DNA of 64,000 nt from Cerasicoccus arenae (GTDB lineage Bacteria > Verrucomicrobiota > Verrucomicrobiia > Opitutales > Cerasicoccaceae): the NCBI RefSeq assembly GCF_014651635.1, contig NZ_BMXG01000011.1, positions 62,001 through 126,000 of the forward strand, read 5' to 3'. Below the pieces are notes generated by a model. It saw only the letters and a list, made by a program, of their open reading frames with translations. It made no database searches and had not been told where the DNA came from. Numbering within the stretch: position 1 is the first letter of the stretch; the number at the start of each line of letters is the position of its first letter. The translations under genes were made by a program, and so were the position numbers. Below are positions 44,394 to 53,185 of this stretch, in pieces.

Positions 44394-45704
44394 CTATTTG
44401 TTCAGGGCGCGTTTGGCCTGCATTTGGTTGATGTGATCCTGCTGCGCCTTGGCCACTGCAGGCCAGAGCTTGGAACCATCCAACGAATGGCTGCTGGTCG
44501 TGGCGTGGACCATAGTCTTTGGAGCCGTCAATTGATTGTAGGCGGCATAAACTCCGGTCGGCGGACAGGTGGTGTCGATGAAGCCGACCCAGAAGTAGCC
44601 TTCGGCCTGAATCCGTGGCGCGAAATTAACCATGTCGAAATATCGGGAAGTTTCTAGCACTTGAGTGTCCGGCTGGCCGTTGAGGATGGGCACGACTTTT
44701 GGCCAACCCGCCACACGTCCGGCTACCATGCCGGTATGGTCGCACATTGCCGTGACCATCGCCGTGTAGAACGATACGCGCGGATCAAATGCAGCGCCCA
44801 TCATGGACTGGGCACCTCCTTGGCTGCCGCCTTCAATCATAAGGATATCGCCATCCCACTCGGGCTGCTCACAGAGGAAGTCGAGGGCTCTCTGAACCCG
44901 TAGGAACATATTGAGAAAGTAGTAAGTCTCGCGAGATTCTCGGCCATCGATGCGGTAGTTTTTCAACTCTCCACCGTTGAGGTCGGCATAGTAGGATGAT
45001 GGTTGACCGTTTGGAATGCCGTGAGCGTTGATGGCTAGGGAGATCACTCCGCGCTGGGCCCAGCGTGCGGAGGCGAGTAAGTCCGTGCTGCGGACTCCGG
45101 CACCATCTACGCAGAGACGCGCGGGACATTCGCCCGGTTTTGCTCCAATGGGGCGGGAGTAATAGCCGCGCACGGGCTTGCCAATGCAGTCGATCTCGAT
45201 GTCGAAGCACTCGATGCCTGGCCTGTCTGGCGGTGCAGGGACGGGCGTCAGTTTAACCTTGAGAGGCACTTTGTCCAAGCGGGCGAGTTGATCATTCCAG
45301 AATTCGTCAAAGTCGTCTGGGCAGGCCATACTCGGCTGAATCCCTTCTGGGTCGATGGCCGCTCCGGCGGTGGCTTCCAGACGCTTGCCGTCAACTTGCG
45401 TCACGGCCTTGCATTGGAGAAATCCTGGCTCGTTTAGTGTACCGATGGCTGTGGCTCGCCCGTCCTTCAGCTTCACTGTTCCGTTGTGTATGGGAGGCAC
45501 GCCGTCTTTGGTTATCGTCCAGTCGACCGATTCATCGCCAGAAGGTTTGCCGTCTTGTAGCAGGGAAATTTGAAAAGTCACTGTTTCGCCCGTGGCGTAG
45601 ACGGCATCAGCACGGTCGGTGACGATGTTTAATTTCGTTTCGGCTTGTGCATTCAATACCAGAAAGCTTGAGATGAGTAGGGTGGGACAAAGGAGTTTCA
45701 ACAT
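44394..45704 (-). CDS. Exported acetyl-esterase-like alpha/beta hydrolase (CE7-type)
   Basis: A 436-residue protein with a signal peptide (1-21, ending AQA). After an Ig-like N-terminal portion (about 22-118) the catalytic fold of the acetyl-xylan-esterase (AXE1/CE7) type begins with CPDDFDEFWNDQLARLDKVP. The nucleophile elbow GGSQGG is near residue 295, an Asp lies in FIDTTCPP near 385 and a His in ATTSSHSLDG near 412, forming the expected triad. It removes acetyl groups from polysaccharide or oligosaccharides. It leads the transcript that continues into the lyase. A regulon 3 operator lies 92 bp upstream. Confidence 0.85.
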   Translation of the reverse strand: MLKLLCPTLLISSFLVLNAQAETKLNIVTDRADAVYATGETVTFQISLLQDGKPSGDESVDWTITKDGVPPIHNGTVKLKDGRATAIGTLNEPGFLQCKAVTQVDGKRLEATAGAAIDPEGIQPSMACPDDFDEFWNDQLARLDKVPLKVKLTPVPAPPDRPGIECFDIEIDCIGKPVRGYYSRPIGAKPGECPARLCVDGAGVRSTDLLASARWAQRGVISLAINAHGIPNGQPSSYYADLNGGELKNYRIDGRESRETYYFLNMFLRVQRALDFLCEQPEWDGDILMIEGGSQGGAQSMMGAAFDPRVSFYTAMVTAMCDHTGMVAGRVAGWPKVVPILNGQPDTQVLETSRYFDMVNFAPRIQAEGYFWVGFIDTTCPPTGVYAAYNQLTAPKTMVHATTSSHSLDGSKLWPAVAKAQQDHINQMQAKRALNK

Positions 45705-45795
45705 GTAGACAGGGAATAAGGGTTGATGAGTAGATGAAAACTTACTCTTGTCCTAAGCTAGCTTTCACGAGCCAAAGGCCGCAAGTAGTCGGCTA

Positions 45796-45809
45796 TTCTA
45801 TCAATTGAA
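45796..45809. promoter_or_regulatory. Operator, TTCTA-N4-TAGAA class (regulon 3, site 3; one mismatch)
   Basis: TTCTATCAATTGAA lies 92 bp upstream of the esterase gene start at 45704. Confidence 0.68.
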
Positions 45810-45864
45810 ATTCAAATATAATGAGCTTCCAGCGCACCATCGTAGTTGATGATCGGGAAGGCCG

Positions 45865-46896
45865 TCAGCTATAAGGATTTCGGATGGTGCGCCCCTCCAC
45901 CCAATCGCTCTCGACTAGAAAATGAAAACGATGCTCTGGGATGCCACGCTCGTTGCGATGAAGCATATCGACGACAACATCTACGGCTTTGCGGCCAATA
46001 AGAAAATCGTTCTGAAAAATCCCCGCCACGCCCTTGTCGCGATCGGTCAGACTCAGAGAGGCCAGACCACAGGCATCTTCGGAAATACCCGCTTTTTCAA
46101 GAAAGACGGGCAGGGTGTCGAAGTGATAAATGATGGCGTCCGGCTTATGCTTGTCGAACCACTGCCGGATGCGCTTAGGCTCCTCGTTGATGGTTGTTTC
46201 CTCCAGAATGTGGGGCGGCAGGCATTGCTCTCTGGACAGGTTTTGCTGCTCGGCGAGGAAACCAGCCAGAAAGTTCTGGTCGGTGCGTTCGTCGGTCTCA
46301 CGTGATGTGATAAAGCCCAGTCGCCGATAGCCCCGCGAGAGCAGGAGACGCATCGACAACCGTGTGGAGTGGTACTGTGCGTTGGTGACCAAATGCAGGA
46401 GCGGCCAACTCAGAGTAAAGCCAAAGCAGACGGAAGAAAAATCGCTCCAATCAAATTCGAGATGAAAGCGACTGTGCGTTTGAGGAGGAATGAGCAGGCC
46501 ACGTATGTTACGCGCCTTCAAGACGCCATGTAGGCGCTGGCCACCGAGATCGGGAAAATACAAAGGTTCCAGCTTATAGCCCAGTTCTTCACAGCGATCT
46601 TTTGCTCCGCGAAAGTATTCGGGAAAGGCGATTTTATCGGTATTTTCGCTGCTTACGGGATTTATCCACGCTAGCGTGCCTTGGTGATGGGACCGCTTGC
46701 TCTGGTTTCGATGTACGGTGATGGCCGACAACATCGGATCGGGCCGATAGCCCATCTTTTCGGCAATTGCACGGATGCGCTTACGGGTCGATTCGGCGAG
46801 CCGTTGGTCATCCTTAAGCGCCATGGAAACTGTTGTGACATGAACACCCGCCTCACGTGCAATATCTTTTTGCCGAACATACCCTTTAAGCGCCAT
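45865..46896 (-). CDS. LacI-family transcriptional regulator (regulon 3)
   Basis: A 343-residue LacI-type regulator. Its N-terminus has the helix-turn-helix RQKDIAREAGVHVTTVSMAL (residues 8-27) and a hinge near 52-60. It resembles the regulator at 3223 in the tail motif DWVEGRTIRNP, as opposed to the more distant one at 25389. An exact copy of TTCTA-N4-TAGAA sits 63 bp upstream of its start, and seven more copies lie in front of genes between 38 and 52 kb. It is therefore the likely master repressor of this region and of itself. The effector is unknown; a mannose- or uronate-containing oligosaccharide is a guess from the enzymes. Confidence 0.92.
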   Translation of the reverse strand: MALKGYVRQKDIAREAGVHVTTVSMALKDDQRLAESTRKRIRAIAEKMGYRPDPMLSAITVHRNQSKRSHHQGTLAWINPVSSENTDKIAFPEYFRGAKDRCEELGYKLEPLYFPDLGGQRLHGVLKARNIRGLLIPPQTHSRFHLEFDWSDFSSVCFGFTLSWPLLHLVTNAQYHSTRLSMRLLLSRGYRRLGFITSRETDERTDQNFLAGFLAEQQNLSREQCLPPHILEETTINEEPKRIRQWFDKHKPDAIIYHFDTLPVFLEKAGISEDACGLASLSLTDRDKGVAGIFQNDFLIGRKAVDVVVDMLHRNERGIPEHRFHFLVESDWVEGRTIRNPYS

Positions 46897-46959
46897 GACT
46901 AGCTTTATTAGTTGTAGTGCGGGCTTTTTTCAAGGGAATTGCCGTGTTAGATTAAAACT

Positions 46960-46973
46960 TTCTAATGTTAGAA
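46960..46973. promoter_or_regulatory. Operator, TTCTA-N4-TAGAA class (regulon 3, site 4)
   Basis: The exact palindrome TTCTAATGTTAGAA lies 63 bp upstream of the LacI gene start at 46896, consistent with autoregulation. Confidence 0.78.
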
Positions 46974-47137
46974 GGAGGTGGAGTCTTTGTGTTTCGGCAA
47001 GGAAACTCTGAAGGGCACAACCATCCATTTTCAAAAAGAAGCACCCATGGCGCGAGACAGCTCTCTGGCATTAGGAAGGCGGGCCAGCCGTTATATATCG
47101 ATTATCTGCTTCTTGGAAAAGACGTCAGACAAGGTCT

Positions 47138-47935
47138 TTAGTTTGCCGTGCCGCAGACGATTTTCAAGGATTCGATTTCCCAAGGACCTGGGCTTTTTCC
47201 ATTGCCGAATATAAGCGTGTTATAGGTCAGAACGGTATCCGTGGCGTCCGAGGTTTTAAAGAGGTCGGTATCCACCATTCCTGAGGCTTCGATGCCGCTG
47301 GTGGTGCGGGTAACGCGAAAGGTGACAGTGTGCGCTTCGGTTCCGAAGGTGCCTGTCCGTTCGAAACTTCCCATTGATTTAACTGCGTTGGCGGGGCCGC
47401 CTAAGACTGCATTATACTGTGTAATGGCCTTGTTTCCCAAGTCCTTGCCCAAGCCGATACTGCCGTTGCTCCATTTCGGACCGGAGGCACCGGGATTGAA
47501 TGAAATGAAATAGCCCGTTGCCGTATCCCCGACTGAATTGACGTCGGGGTTGTAGAAGCTTGCTGTAGCAATATCGCCTTTGATGTCGTACAGGCCAAGA
47601 CGCACGCCTGAGTTGCTATCATAGGGTCCATCCGGAAAACGTATTGTCAGCGAGACTTCAATGTAATCTCCGGGCATCGTCAGGCTGGCCTCGGGAAATT
47701 CTACATACGCCTGAGAGTAGTCTTGTGCGGAGAAGGACAGACTACCGCTGCCTGCGCCAAAAAGGTTTTGTTGGACGAGCTCCTTGTAGGTGCTGCCAGA
47801 CGATTCCGCCTGTTGCTCGGCTCCATATCCCACGATCTTGATTTGGTCGAAGGAGTCATTGATCAAAGTCTTTTCGGCGGCGTTCAAACTTGTCGCCAAC
47901 AGGATAACGGTGAGGGTTTTGGTGAAGTATTTCAT
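47138..47935 (-). CDS. Secreted paralogue of the PEP-CTERM protein at 49312, without the sorting tail
   Basis: A protein of about 265 residues from the ATG at 47935; the longer frame starts with a hydrophobic stretch that is not a signal. The signal (residues 1-19) ends LNA. The mature body is a beta-sandwich alignable along its length with the protein at 49312-50187: shared landmarks are SGVRLGLYDIKG, TATGYFISFNPG, LGKDLGNKA and TFRVTRTTSG. Unlike that paralogue it stops after the core and lacks the PEP-CTERM tail, so it should be free in the periplasm or outside. It is 65 bp behind the deacetylase gene on the same strand. Function unknown. Confidence 0.78.
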   Translation of the reverse strand: MKYFTKTLTVILLATSLNAAEKTLINDSFDQIKIVGYGAEQQAESSGSTYKELVQQNLFGAGSGSLSFSAQDYSQAYVEFPEASLTMPGDYIEVSLTIRFPDGPYDSNSGVRLGLYDIKGDIATASFYNPDVNSVGDTATGYFISFNPGASGPKWSNGSIGLGKDLGNKAITQYNAVLGGPANAVKSMGSFERTGTFGTEAHTVTFRVTRTTSGIEASGMVDTDLFKTSDATDTVLTYNTLIFGNGKSPGPWEIESLKIVCGTAN

Positions 47936-48000
47936 CTTTGTTAAATGGGGTGGTAAAAAATAAAGATACGGATTCAATCGCAATGAACGGCCTAAAGGTT

Positions 48001-48984
48001 TCAGTCATTTTGTCGTTGGTTGGACAGTATCACGTCGCCTCCTCCGGGCACGGCATCGTATAGAACGCAACCATCCATTTTTTCGAGATACAGCGGGTGT
48101 CCGTCCTGCCAGACATACACGTCTTGCCAGAATTCTGGTAGGCCGGTCATGAGCGTCAACGGCTCATGGTACAAGTTAGTGTCCTCGTCACAGATCAGGG
48201 ATAATCTGATCTGGTCGGAGTGCGAATCCAGCAGCACGACTCGAGCACTTTCACGTTCAGTCTTGTAGCAATGCCAAGTTAGGGGATCGGTGAGCCAGAG
48301 CTGGTCTCGGCGCTCTTCTACGTAATCCAGCAAAGAAAGAAAATCATTCAGAGAAACACTATGCCAGTCGCCCGCGACTCCGTGGAAGACCAATGGCTTC
48401 GCTTCGTTATCTTGCAGTAGCTTTCCGATAAATGCTTCCATTTCCTCCAAGCCATTCATGGTGAATGGAGGGCCTTGAAACGGAGGACGCTCGATCATCA
48501 GGTGACGCTTTAATATTCGATTGATTTGGGGCTCGGAAATACCCCATTGCTCGTCCGGGACACCTGGTCGCCCCCAACTGCGCAATCTGTTTTTCGGCAA
48601 CGTAGGATAGATCCGGTCCAATTCATTGTTGGCCAGAGCAATCTCTCTTTCAAACTCCTTCTCCGTCATGCCGCCGATATGGCTGTAGGTATGATTTGCT
48701 AGCACAATACCGGGTGCGCTCGCTGCGCTATCCCATTCCTTCTGTCTGCTGCGATAAGGGCCATTTCCTGGGTTTATGTAGAAGGTGCCAGTGATCCTTC
48801 GATGCGTTAGCGCAGGGATGGTATAGTCTAGGTGGGTTGGTGCGCTATCGTCGAAGCATAGCATCAGAACGGCTTGTTTCCCGTGTTTCCATTTTAGCAC
48901 GATCGTATCACCCTGTGTAAGCTTCGGCGGAGATTTCACAGGCAAGAACTGGTCCTTCGCCTGAAGCTGTGAGCAATCTTTCAT
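48001..48984 (-). CDS. Polysaccharide deacetylase-like protein (NodB fold, CE4-type)
   Basis: A 327-residue protein with no obvious signal peptide. The NodB-type motifs are visible: LCFDDSAP (about residue 40) with the two aspartates, and LANHTYSHIGG near 95 with the metal-binding histidines; FHGVAGDWHS near 200 fits a later motif. Such proteins remove acetyl groups or act as isomerase-like sugar enzymes. It probably acts in the cytoplasm or at the membrane on an acetylated sugar, in line with the CE7-like esterase nearby. A weak copy of the regulon 3 operator (49034) lies 50 bp upstream. Confidence 0.78.
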   Translation of the reverse strand: MKDCSQLQAKDQFLPVKSPPKLTQGDTIVLKWKHGKQAVLMLCFDDSAPTHLDYTIPALTHRRITGTFYINPGNGPYRSRQKEWDSAASAPGIVLANHTYSHIGGMTEKEFEREIALANNELDRIYPTLPKNRLRSWGRPGVPDEQWGISEPQINRILKRHLMIERPPFQGPPFTMNGLEEMEAFIGKLLQDNEAKPLVFHGVAGDWHSVSLNDFLSLLDYVEERRDQLWLTDPLTWHCYKTERESARVVLLDSHSDQIRLSLICDEDTNLYHEPLTLMTGLPEFWQDVYVWQDGHPLYLEKMDGCVLYDAVPGGGDVILSNQRQND

Positions 48985-49033
48985 TGTCGGATATTTTCGT
49001 GATCTTTTCTTACATAGACCAATGCAACCAGAA

Positions 49034-49047
49034 TTCTGTGGATAGAA
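49034..49047. promoter_or_regulatory. Degenerate operator, TTCTA-N4-TAGAA class (regulon 3, site 5; one mismatch)
   Basis: TTCTGTGGATAGAA lies 50 bp upstream of the deacetylase-like gene start at 48984. Confidence 0.55.
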
Positions 49048-49176
49048 CTATAGAGCTGCGTGGAATTTAGCTAAAGATCGTTGCGATGGAGTTGTGCTGA
49101 GATTTGATGGTGTATGTCAGTGCTACGCTCAGACGTGCTATGAAACTTTCTCTAGTTTTTATTTAAGGAGAATGTC

Positions 49177-49210
49177 GTTGCCTCAAACAGTTGAGACTGT
49201 TTGAGGCAAC
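49177..49210. other. Perfect 14-bp hairpin in an intergenic gap
   Basis: GTTGCCTCAAACAG pairs exactly with CTGTTTGAGGCAAC across a TTGAGA loop, between the genes at 48984 and 49312. No T-run follows on the minus strand, which carries the flanking genes. It may act as a transcript end, as an mRNA stabiliser, or as a protein site. Confidence 0.7.
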
Positions 49211-49311
49211 AAGTCCGTGGCCAACAGCTACATCGGTTGGCATCGATTTAACTGAATAGAACTAGTTTACGTCGTCGAATATACCTTGCTGCCTGCGCTA
49301 TTTGCCGAGGG

Positions 49312-50187
49312 TTACCGAATGCGCCGACGGATTACAACAACGCACAGGCTTGCTAGTCCGGCCAGTATGGCGACAGTACTTGGTTCGGGGATCGAGACAT
49401 TGGTTTCAATCGTTAGGTTGCCCATATCCCAGGCACCGCTGGAAGAACCCGTTCCAAAGAAAAACGTATCGTAAGTGTAATATGCCCCTGACGTATCGTT
49501 GTTTGAAATAAACTCGCCAACAATGCTATTGGAGATGGTCACACCTGACTCGGTTCGGGTAACGGTGAAGTTTGCCGTTTGAGTCTCTGTTCCAAAAGTG
49601 GTCGCGGACGCATGACTGCCGACGGTAGTCGTGCCACTCCCCCCTGTCACGGCAATCCATGCACTCGTTTGATTTCCGAGGTCTTTGTTAATATTTGAAG
49701 AGCCTTGAGACCATGCGGCACCTGTTCCACCAGGGTTCATCGAGAGATAGTAGCCGGTGGCTGTGTCAAAATCGGGGCTGGCCGTAACATTACTGCCCAT
49801 CGCGGTGTCAATACTGTTCAGGATTGTATAAAGACCATAGCGCAAACCGCTATTAGTATCAGTAGGACCTGCCGGATAGTTAATATCAAAGCTCAAACTA
49901 ATGTAATCGCCCGTTTCGGCGAGTGTGATTTGCTGAAAGGACATATATCCGACGATATTATTCGCACCGCTTATGGATAATGCGCCACTGTCATCCACTG
50001 TATTCGAGTAGAGGTTGCTGCCAGAGACCTGTTGGTAGGTATAGCCGGATGAGGACGCCGTTTGAGTCGCTCCCGATCCATTGACCGTGACGTTCGCAAA
50101 GTTGTCGTTGACTAATGTTGTTCCCATTAGGGGCGCTGTCAGCAATGCGGTTGCAGAGAGATATTGTAGGATTGGTAACTTGGACAT
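49312..50187 (-). CDS. PEP-CTERM sorting-domain protein (regulon 3)
   Basis: A 291-residue protein with a signal peptide (about 1-22). The core is a beta-sandwich with the landmarks SGLRYGLYTILNS, TATGYYLSMNPG and NFTVTRTESG that it shares with the protein at 47138-47935. The C-terminus has VSIPEPSTVAILAG, a hydrophobic helix and the basic RRRIR end, so exosortase should anchor it at the surface. An exact regulon 3 operator lies 78 bp upstream of its start. Surface binding of oligosaccharide is an inference from context. Confidence 0.85.
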   Translation of the reverse strand: MSKLPILQYLSATALLTAPLMGTTLVNDNFANVTVNGSGATQTASSSGYTYQQVSGSNLYSNTVDDSGALSISGANNIVGYMSFQQITLAETGDYISLSFDINYPAGPTDTNSGLRYGLYTILNSIDTAMGSNVTASPDFDTATGYYLSMNPGGTGAAWSQGSSNINKDLGNQTSAWIAVTGGSGTTTVGSHASATTFGTETQTANFTVTRTESGVTISNSIVGEFISNNDTSGAYYTYDTFFFGTGSSSGAWDMGNLTIETNVSIPEPSTVAILAGLASLCVVVIRRRIR

Positions 50188-50264
50188 AGTGCTATTTTGT
50201 TTGGGGTGAAGTTATCTTTTTGGTAATCTTTTCGCTGATTGGTTCTTTTGCAACCGTGTCGATT

Positions 50265-50278
50265 TTCTAACAATAGAA
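50265..50278. promoter_or_regulatory. Operator, TTCTA-N4-TAGAA class (regulon 3, site 6)
   Basis: The exact palindrome TTCTAACAATAGAA lies 78 bp upstream of the PEP-CTERM gene start at 50187. Confidence 0.78.
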
Positions 50279-50351
50279 GTCCTCGTGGCTGACTTCGGAT
50301 TTAACCCATATCAAATCATTAACTACTTCATGCGGTATGGGTTTAGCTTTT

Positions 50352-51752
50352 TCAGGGCAACTCATCGGGCACCATTGGGGCCACATAATTTTTTGGACCA
50401 CCGTGCCGCTTAAATTGAATATAAACATAGATGCCAAGCAGGAATCCACTGAGTGCCAGGGCACTTCCGAGCGCAAAGACCAAGTGATAGCTATCGTCCG
50501 AAACATCAATGACCATACCGGTTAATGGTGCGATTGCCATTGTGGCCGGGGCCGCAAAGATCGCCGCAGCTGATCCGAACTGGGCAAATTTATTCCGTGG
50601 AAATAGCCGCATGGTCAACGATGCCGAGCTAGTGAAATAGCAGCCGGACAGAACGCCATGAGCCACCCAGGCGGTGAGAAACATATCGGGCGTTTTCGCA
50701 TAGATCATCCCCCAAGCCGAGACGAGAAAGTATCCCAACAGTGCCACCATGGAGACCCGGAGCGGATGCAATATATCCGAAATCCAACCAAGAAAGTAAG
50801 ACAAGCAGAGCGAGATTAAGTAAGTCAATGCGAGGAATTTGCCATAGGTGCCCATATCGATATTCAAACTGCGCGCATAGGGGAGGGCGTAGATATTTAC
50901 CGGATAGAACGACAGAAGCGAAAGCATCAGCATTAGAAAGATCGATAGGTAGTACCGATTGGTGAAGCTTTCCCGGAAATATTGGCGTATATCGCGCCAC
51001 CAGGATTTCAAACCACCCACGGCGGACTCATCTTTCGGAGGTGGGGCGGGATACTCGCCTTCTTTCACCTTGAAGCAAACGATCATAAAGGAGACCCCAT
51101 AAAACAAGCCGACGATTAAGAGGATGAGGGTGAAATAGTCCGGTACCATGCCCATGATCCAATAATTAAAGATCATTCCATCAATCAGGCTGATCGCTCG
51201 GAAGAGACCGTAAAACCGTCCAAGCAATGTCGATGGGACTACATCATTAATCAAACCGCCAAAAACCGATTGTCCTGCAATGGTGGCAAATTCAAAGGCA
51301 GCCCAAAAGAACCCAAAACAAACTAGGGCAACGAGTTGCTCGTTTTGTTCGGGCATGAATCCATGGACCCATTTTGCGACCAACGGAGTCGCGGCTAGCC
51401 CGAGCATCCCCATTGCCGCTAGTGGTGTTGTGATGAGCAAATACGGTATGCGGCGCCCCCACCTGCCACGGTGGCGATCGGACCGGACACTGATGATTGG
51501 CCCTAAAATTAAACCAACCAGCGCTGGAAATGAACTGATTAATAGTCCGAAAATCAGATTCGAAACATTCAGGTGGTCGAGGTACCATTGTGCCATTGGC
51601 GCAACGGAGCGGTCTCGCATCGACCAGGAGAAGTCACCCAGAAGTAACCAGAAAAACAGGACAACGATGCCTCCTGTTGTGTAGGAAAGTGTGCCGACGC
51701 GCCAACGCACTTTTTTTGTGGTTTGCTCTGATTCGGTGGTGGAGGGATTCAT
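50352..51752 (-). CDS. MFS sugar transporter (regulon 3)
   Basis: A 466-residue integral membrane protein with 12 predicted helices. The loop SVRSDRHRGRWGRRIPYLL after helix 2 is the MFS motif A, close to the GPH/sucrose-type branch. A longer cytoplasmic loop lies around residue 235-250 (KEGEYPAPPPKDESA). It most likely imports mono- or oligosaccharides freed by the surrounding enzymes. The start codon is 45 bp behind a G10 run (51797) and 174 bp behind a one-mismatch operator copy (51926). No clear Shine-Dalgarno is present. Confidence 0.88.
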   Translation of the reverse strand: MNPSTTESEQTTKKVRWRVGTLSYTTGGIVVLFFWLLLGDFSWSMRDRSVAPMAQWYLDHLNVSNLIFGLLISSFPALVGLILGPIISVRSDRHRGRWGRRIPYLLITTPLAAMGMLGLAATPLVAKWVHGFMPEQNEQLVALVCFGFFWAAFEFATIAGQSVFGGLINDVVPSTLLGRFYGLFRAISLIDGMIFNYWIMGMVPDYFTLILLIVGLFYGVSFMIVCFKVKEGEYPAPPPKDESAVGGLKSWWRDIRQYFRESFTNRYYLSIFLMLMLSLLSFYPVNIYALPYARSLNIDMGTYGKFLALTYLISLCLSYFLGWISDILHPLRVSMVALLGYFLVSAWGMIYAKTPDMFLTAWVAHGVLSGCYFTSSASLTMRLFPRNKFAQFGSAAAIFAAPATMAIAPLTGMVIDVSDDSYHLVFALGSALALSGFLLGIYVYIQFKRHGGPKNYVAPMVPDELP

Positions 51753-51796
51753 TCGTTGAAAGGGGTTGCATCTAGACTGGATAGAAAAGTGCGTGA

Positions 51797-51806
51797 GGGG
51801 GGGGGG
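51797..51806. repeat. G10 homopolymer upstream of the MFS gene
   Basis: This run lies between the MFS start at 51752 and its operator at 51926, in the region where the promoter or leader would be. Confidence 0.9.
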
Positions 51807-51925
51807 ACTCCAGCTTTTGGGGAATGCACGTGAAGTTTCTTTTCGACGTCAGCTAGGCTGGAAATGTGTTTTGCATGATTGTAAGAATCAGAACCTCGGC
51901 GCGAACGAATTTACTTTCCCCATAA

Positions 51926-51939
51926 TTCTATCAATATAA
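51926..51939. promoter_or_regulatory. Operator, TTCTA-N4-TAGAA class (regulon 3, site 7; one mismatch)
   Basis: TTCTATCAATATAA lies in the 407-bp divergent gap between the MFS gene and the dehydrogenase gene. Confidence 0.62.
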
Positions 51940-52004
51940 TTACGAGAAGGTTGTAGTTCGAAATCGGTTGAGTTATACTTCCTGTTTAGGATCCCGTAGG
52001 CGCA

Positions 52005-52018
52005 TTCTAATGTTAGAA
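52005..52018. promoter_or_regulatory. Operator, TTCTA-N4-TAGAA class (regulon 3, site 8)
   Basis: The exact palindrome TTCTAATGTTAGAA, identical to the one before the LacI gene, lies 141 bp upstream of the dehydrogenase start at 52160. Confidence 0.78.
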
Positions 52019-52159
52019 ATTCGCGGGTTTTGATTTATCCATCCTGATCTTCAAATGTGAAGACAAGTCCAGTAACTGCCCGAAACCATTCTTGGAGAAT
52101 CGGAGAGCAATCGGGCCCAAAGGGCTAAATCTGGCCGAATCTACTCTTCTGTCGTCACT

Positions 52160-53155
52160 ATGAAAAAACCAAAGGCCATTTACCTAATTGAAGCCGAGTC
52201 TTTCAATAAAATCTATGGCGCGGATGAGCGCGATGCCATCGCTAAGCTGGCGAATATCCATCCGGATCCTGTCGACCTTGCTCATTGTCCTGACGTCGAT
52301 CTCAGCGATGTGGAAATCGTTTTTTCCGGTTGGGGTGCACCCAAATTCGATAAAGTCTTGTTGGACCGATTGCCAAAATTACGTGCCATTTTCTACGCAG
52401 CAGGCACGGTGAAAAACATCGTGTCCGAGGAGCTGTGGAGCCGGAAGATTCTGTTGACCAGCTCTTATGTTGCAAACGGTCGACCGGTGGCCGAATATAC
52501 CTTTGCCCAAATTATACTCTCACTCAAACGAACCTGGCAGTATGTTTTCAGGCTGAAAGAGAATAAGGCTTGGGAGCGGGATCTTGATGTTTCCGGCTGC
52601 TATTACGGGGCCAAGGTTGGTATCGTTTCTCTTGGAGCGATCGGACGTATGGTCTGTGAGCGTCTCAAAACGCTCGATCTTGAGGCATATGCTTACGATC
52701 CATTTGTGAGTGACGAGGACATGCTCCAAGTTGGGGCGCACAAAGCAGCACTCGATGAGCTTTTTGCAACTTGCGACGTAGTGAGCCTGCATGCGCCTTT
52801 GCTCGAAAATACCTCTGGGATGATTGGGCTGTCGCATTTTCAATCCATGAAATTCGGTGCGACTTTCATTAATACCTCACGCGGAGCTGTTGTGGACGAA
52901 CCTGCCATGATCGAAGTGCTGACGGCGCGTCCGGATCTGACAGCAATCCTCGATGTCGTGGAGCCCGAACCCCCAGTTGCGGACTCTCCATTATACTCTT
53001 TGCCTAATGTTTTCCTGACGCCACACATCGCTGGATCGATGGGTAACGAGTGCCGCCGTATGGGGCGCTTGGCTATGGAGGAGTGTCGCCGTTTTCTGAA
53101 AGGAGAAGCCGTGCTGCATGCGATCACAAAGGAGAACATACACAAATTGGCTTAA
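52160..53155 (+). CDS. D-2-hydroxyacid dehydrogenase family protein
   Basis: A 331-residue cytoplasmic dehydrogenase. The NAD(H) fold has SLGAIGR near residue 157, with the catalytic set arginine (NTSRGAVVDE, near 242), glutamate (VVEPEPP, near 271) and histidine (TPHIAGS, near 290). Length and motifs match the D-isomer specific 2-hydroxyacid dehydrogenase family (lactate, glycerate, phosphoglycerate types). Which acid is processed is unknown; conversion of a sugar-acid catabolite is plausible next to lyase and GH28-type genes. It is followed 30 bp later by the GH28-like gene on the same strand, so they share one transcript, preceded by an exact regulon 3 operator. Confidence 0.9.
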   Translation: MKKPKAIYLIEAESFNKIYGADERDAIAKLANIHPDPVDLAHCPDVDLSDVEIVFSGWGAPKFDKVLLDRLPKLRAIFYAAGTVKNIVSEELWSRKILLTSSYVANGRPVAEYTFAQIILSLKRTWQYVFRLKENKAWERDLDVSGCYYGAKVGIVSLGAIGRMVCERLKTLDLEAYAYDPFVSDEDMLQVGAHKAALDELFATCDVVSLHAPLLENTSGMIGLSHFQSMKFGATFINTSRGAVVDEPAMIEVLTARPDLTAILDVVEPEPPVADSPLYSLPNVFLTPHIAGSMGNECRRMGRLAMEECRRFLKGEAVLHAITKENIHKLA

Positions 53156-53185
53156 GCTTCTCGGTAATTAATTCAGTCAAATTTT

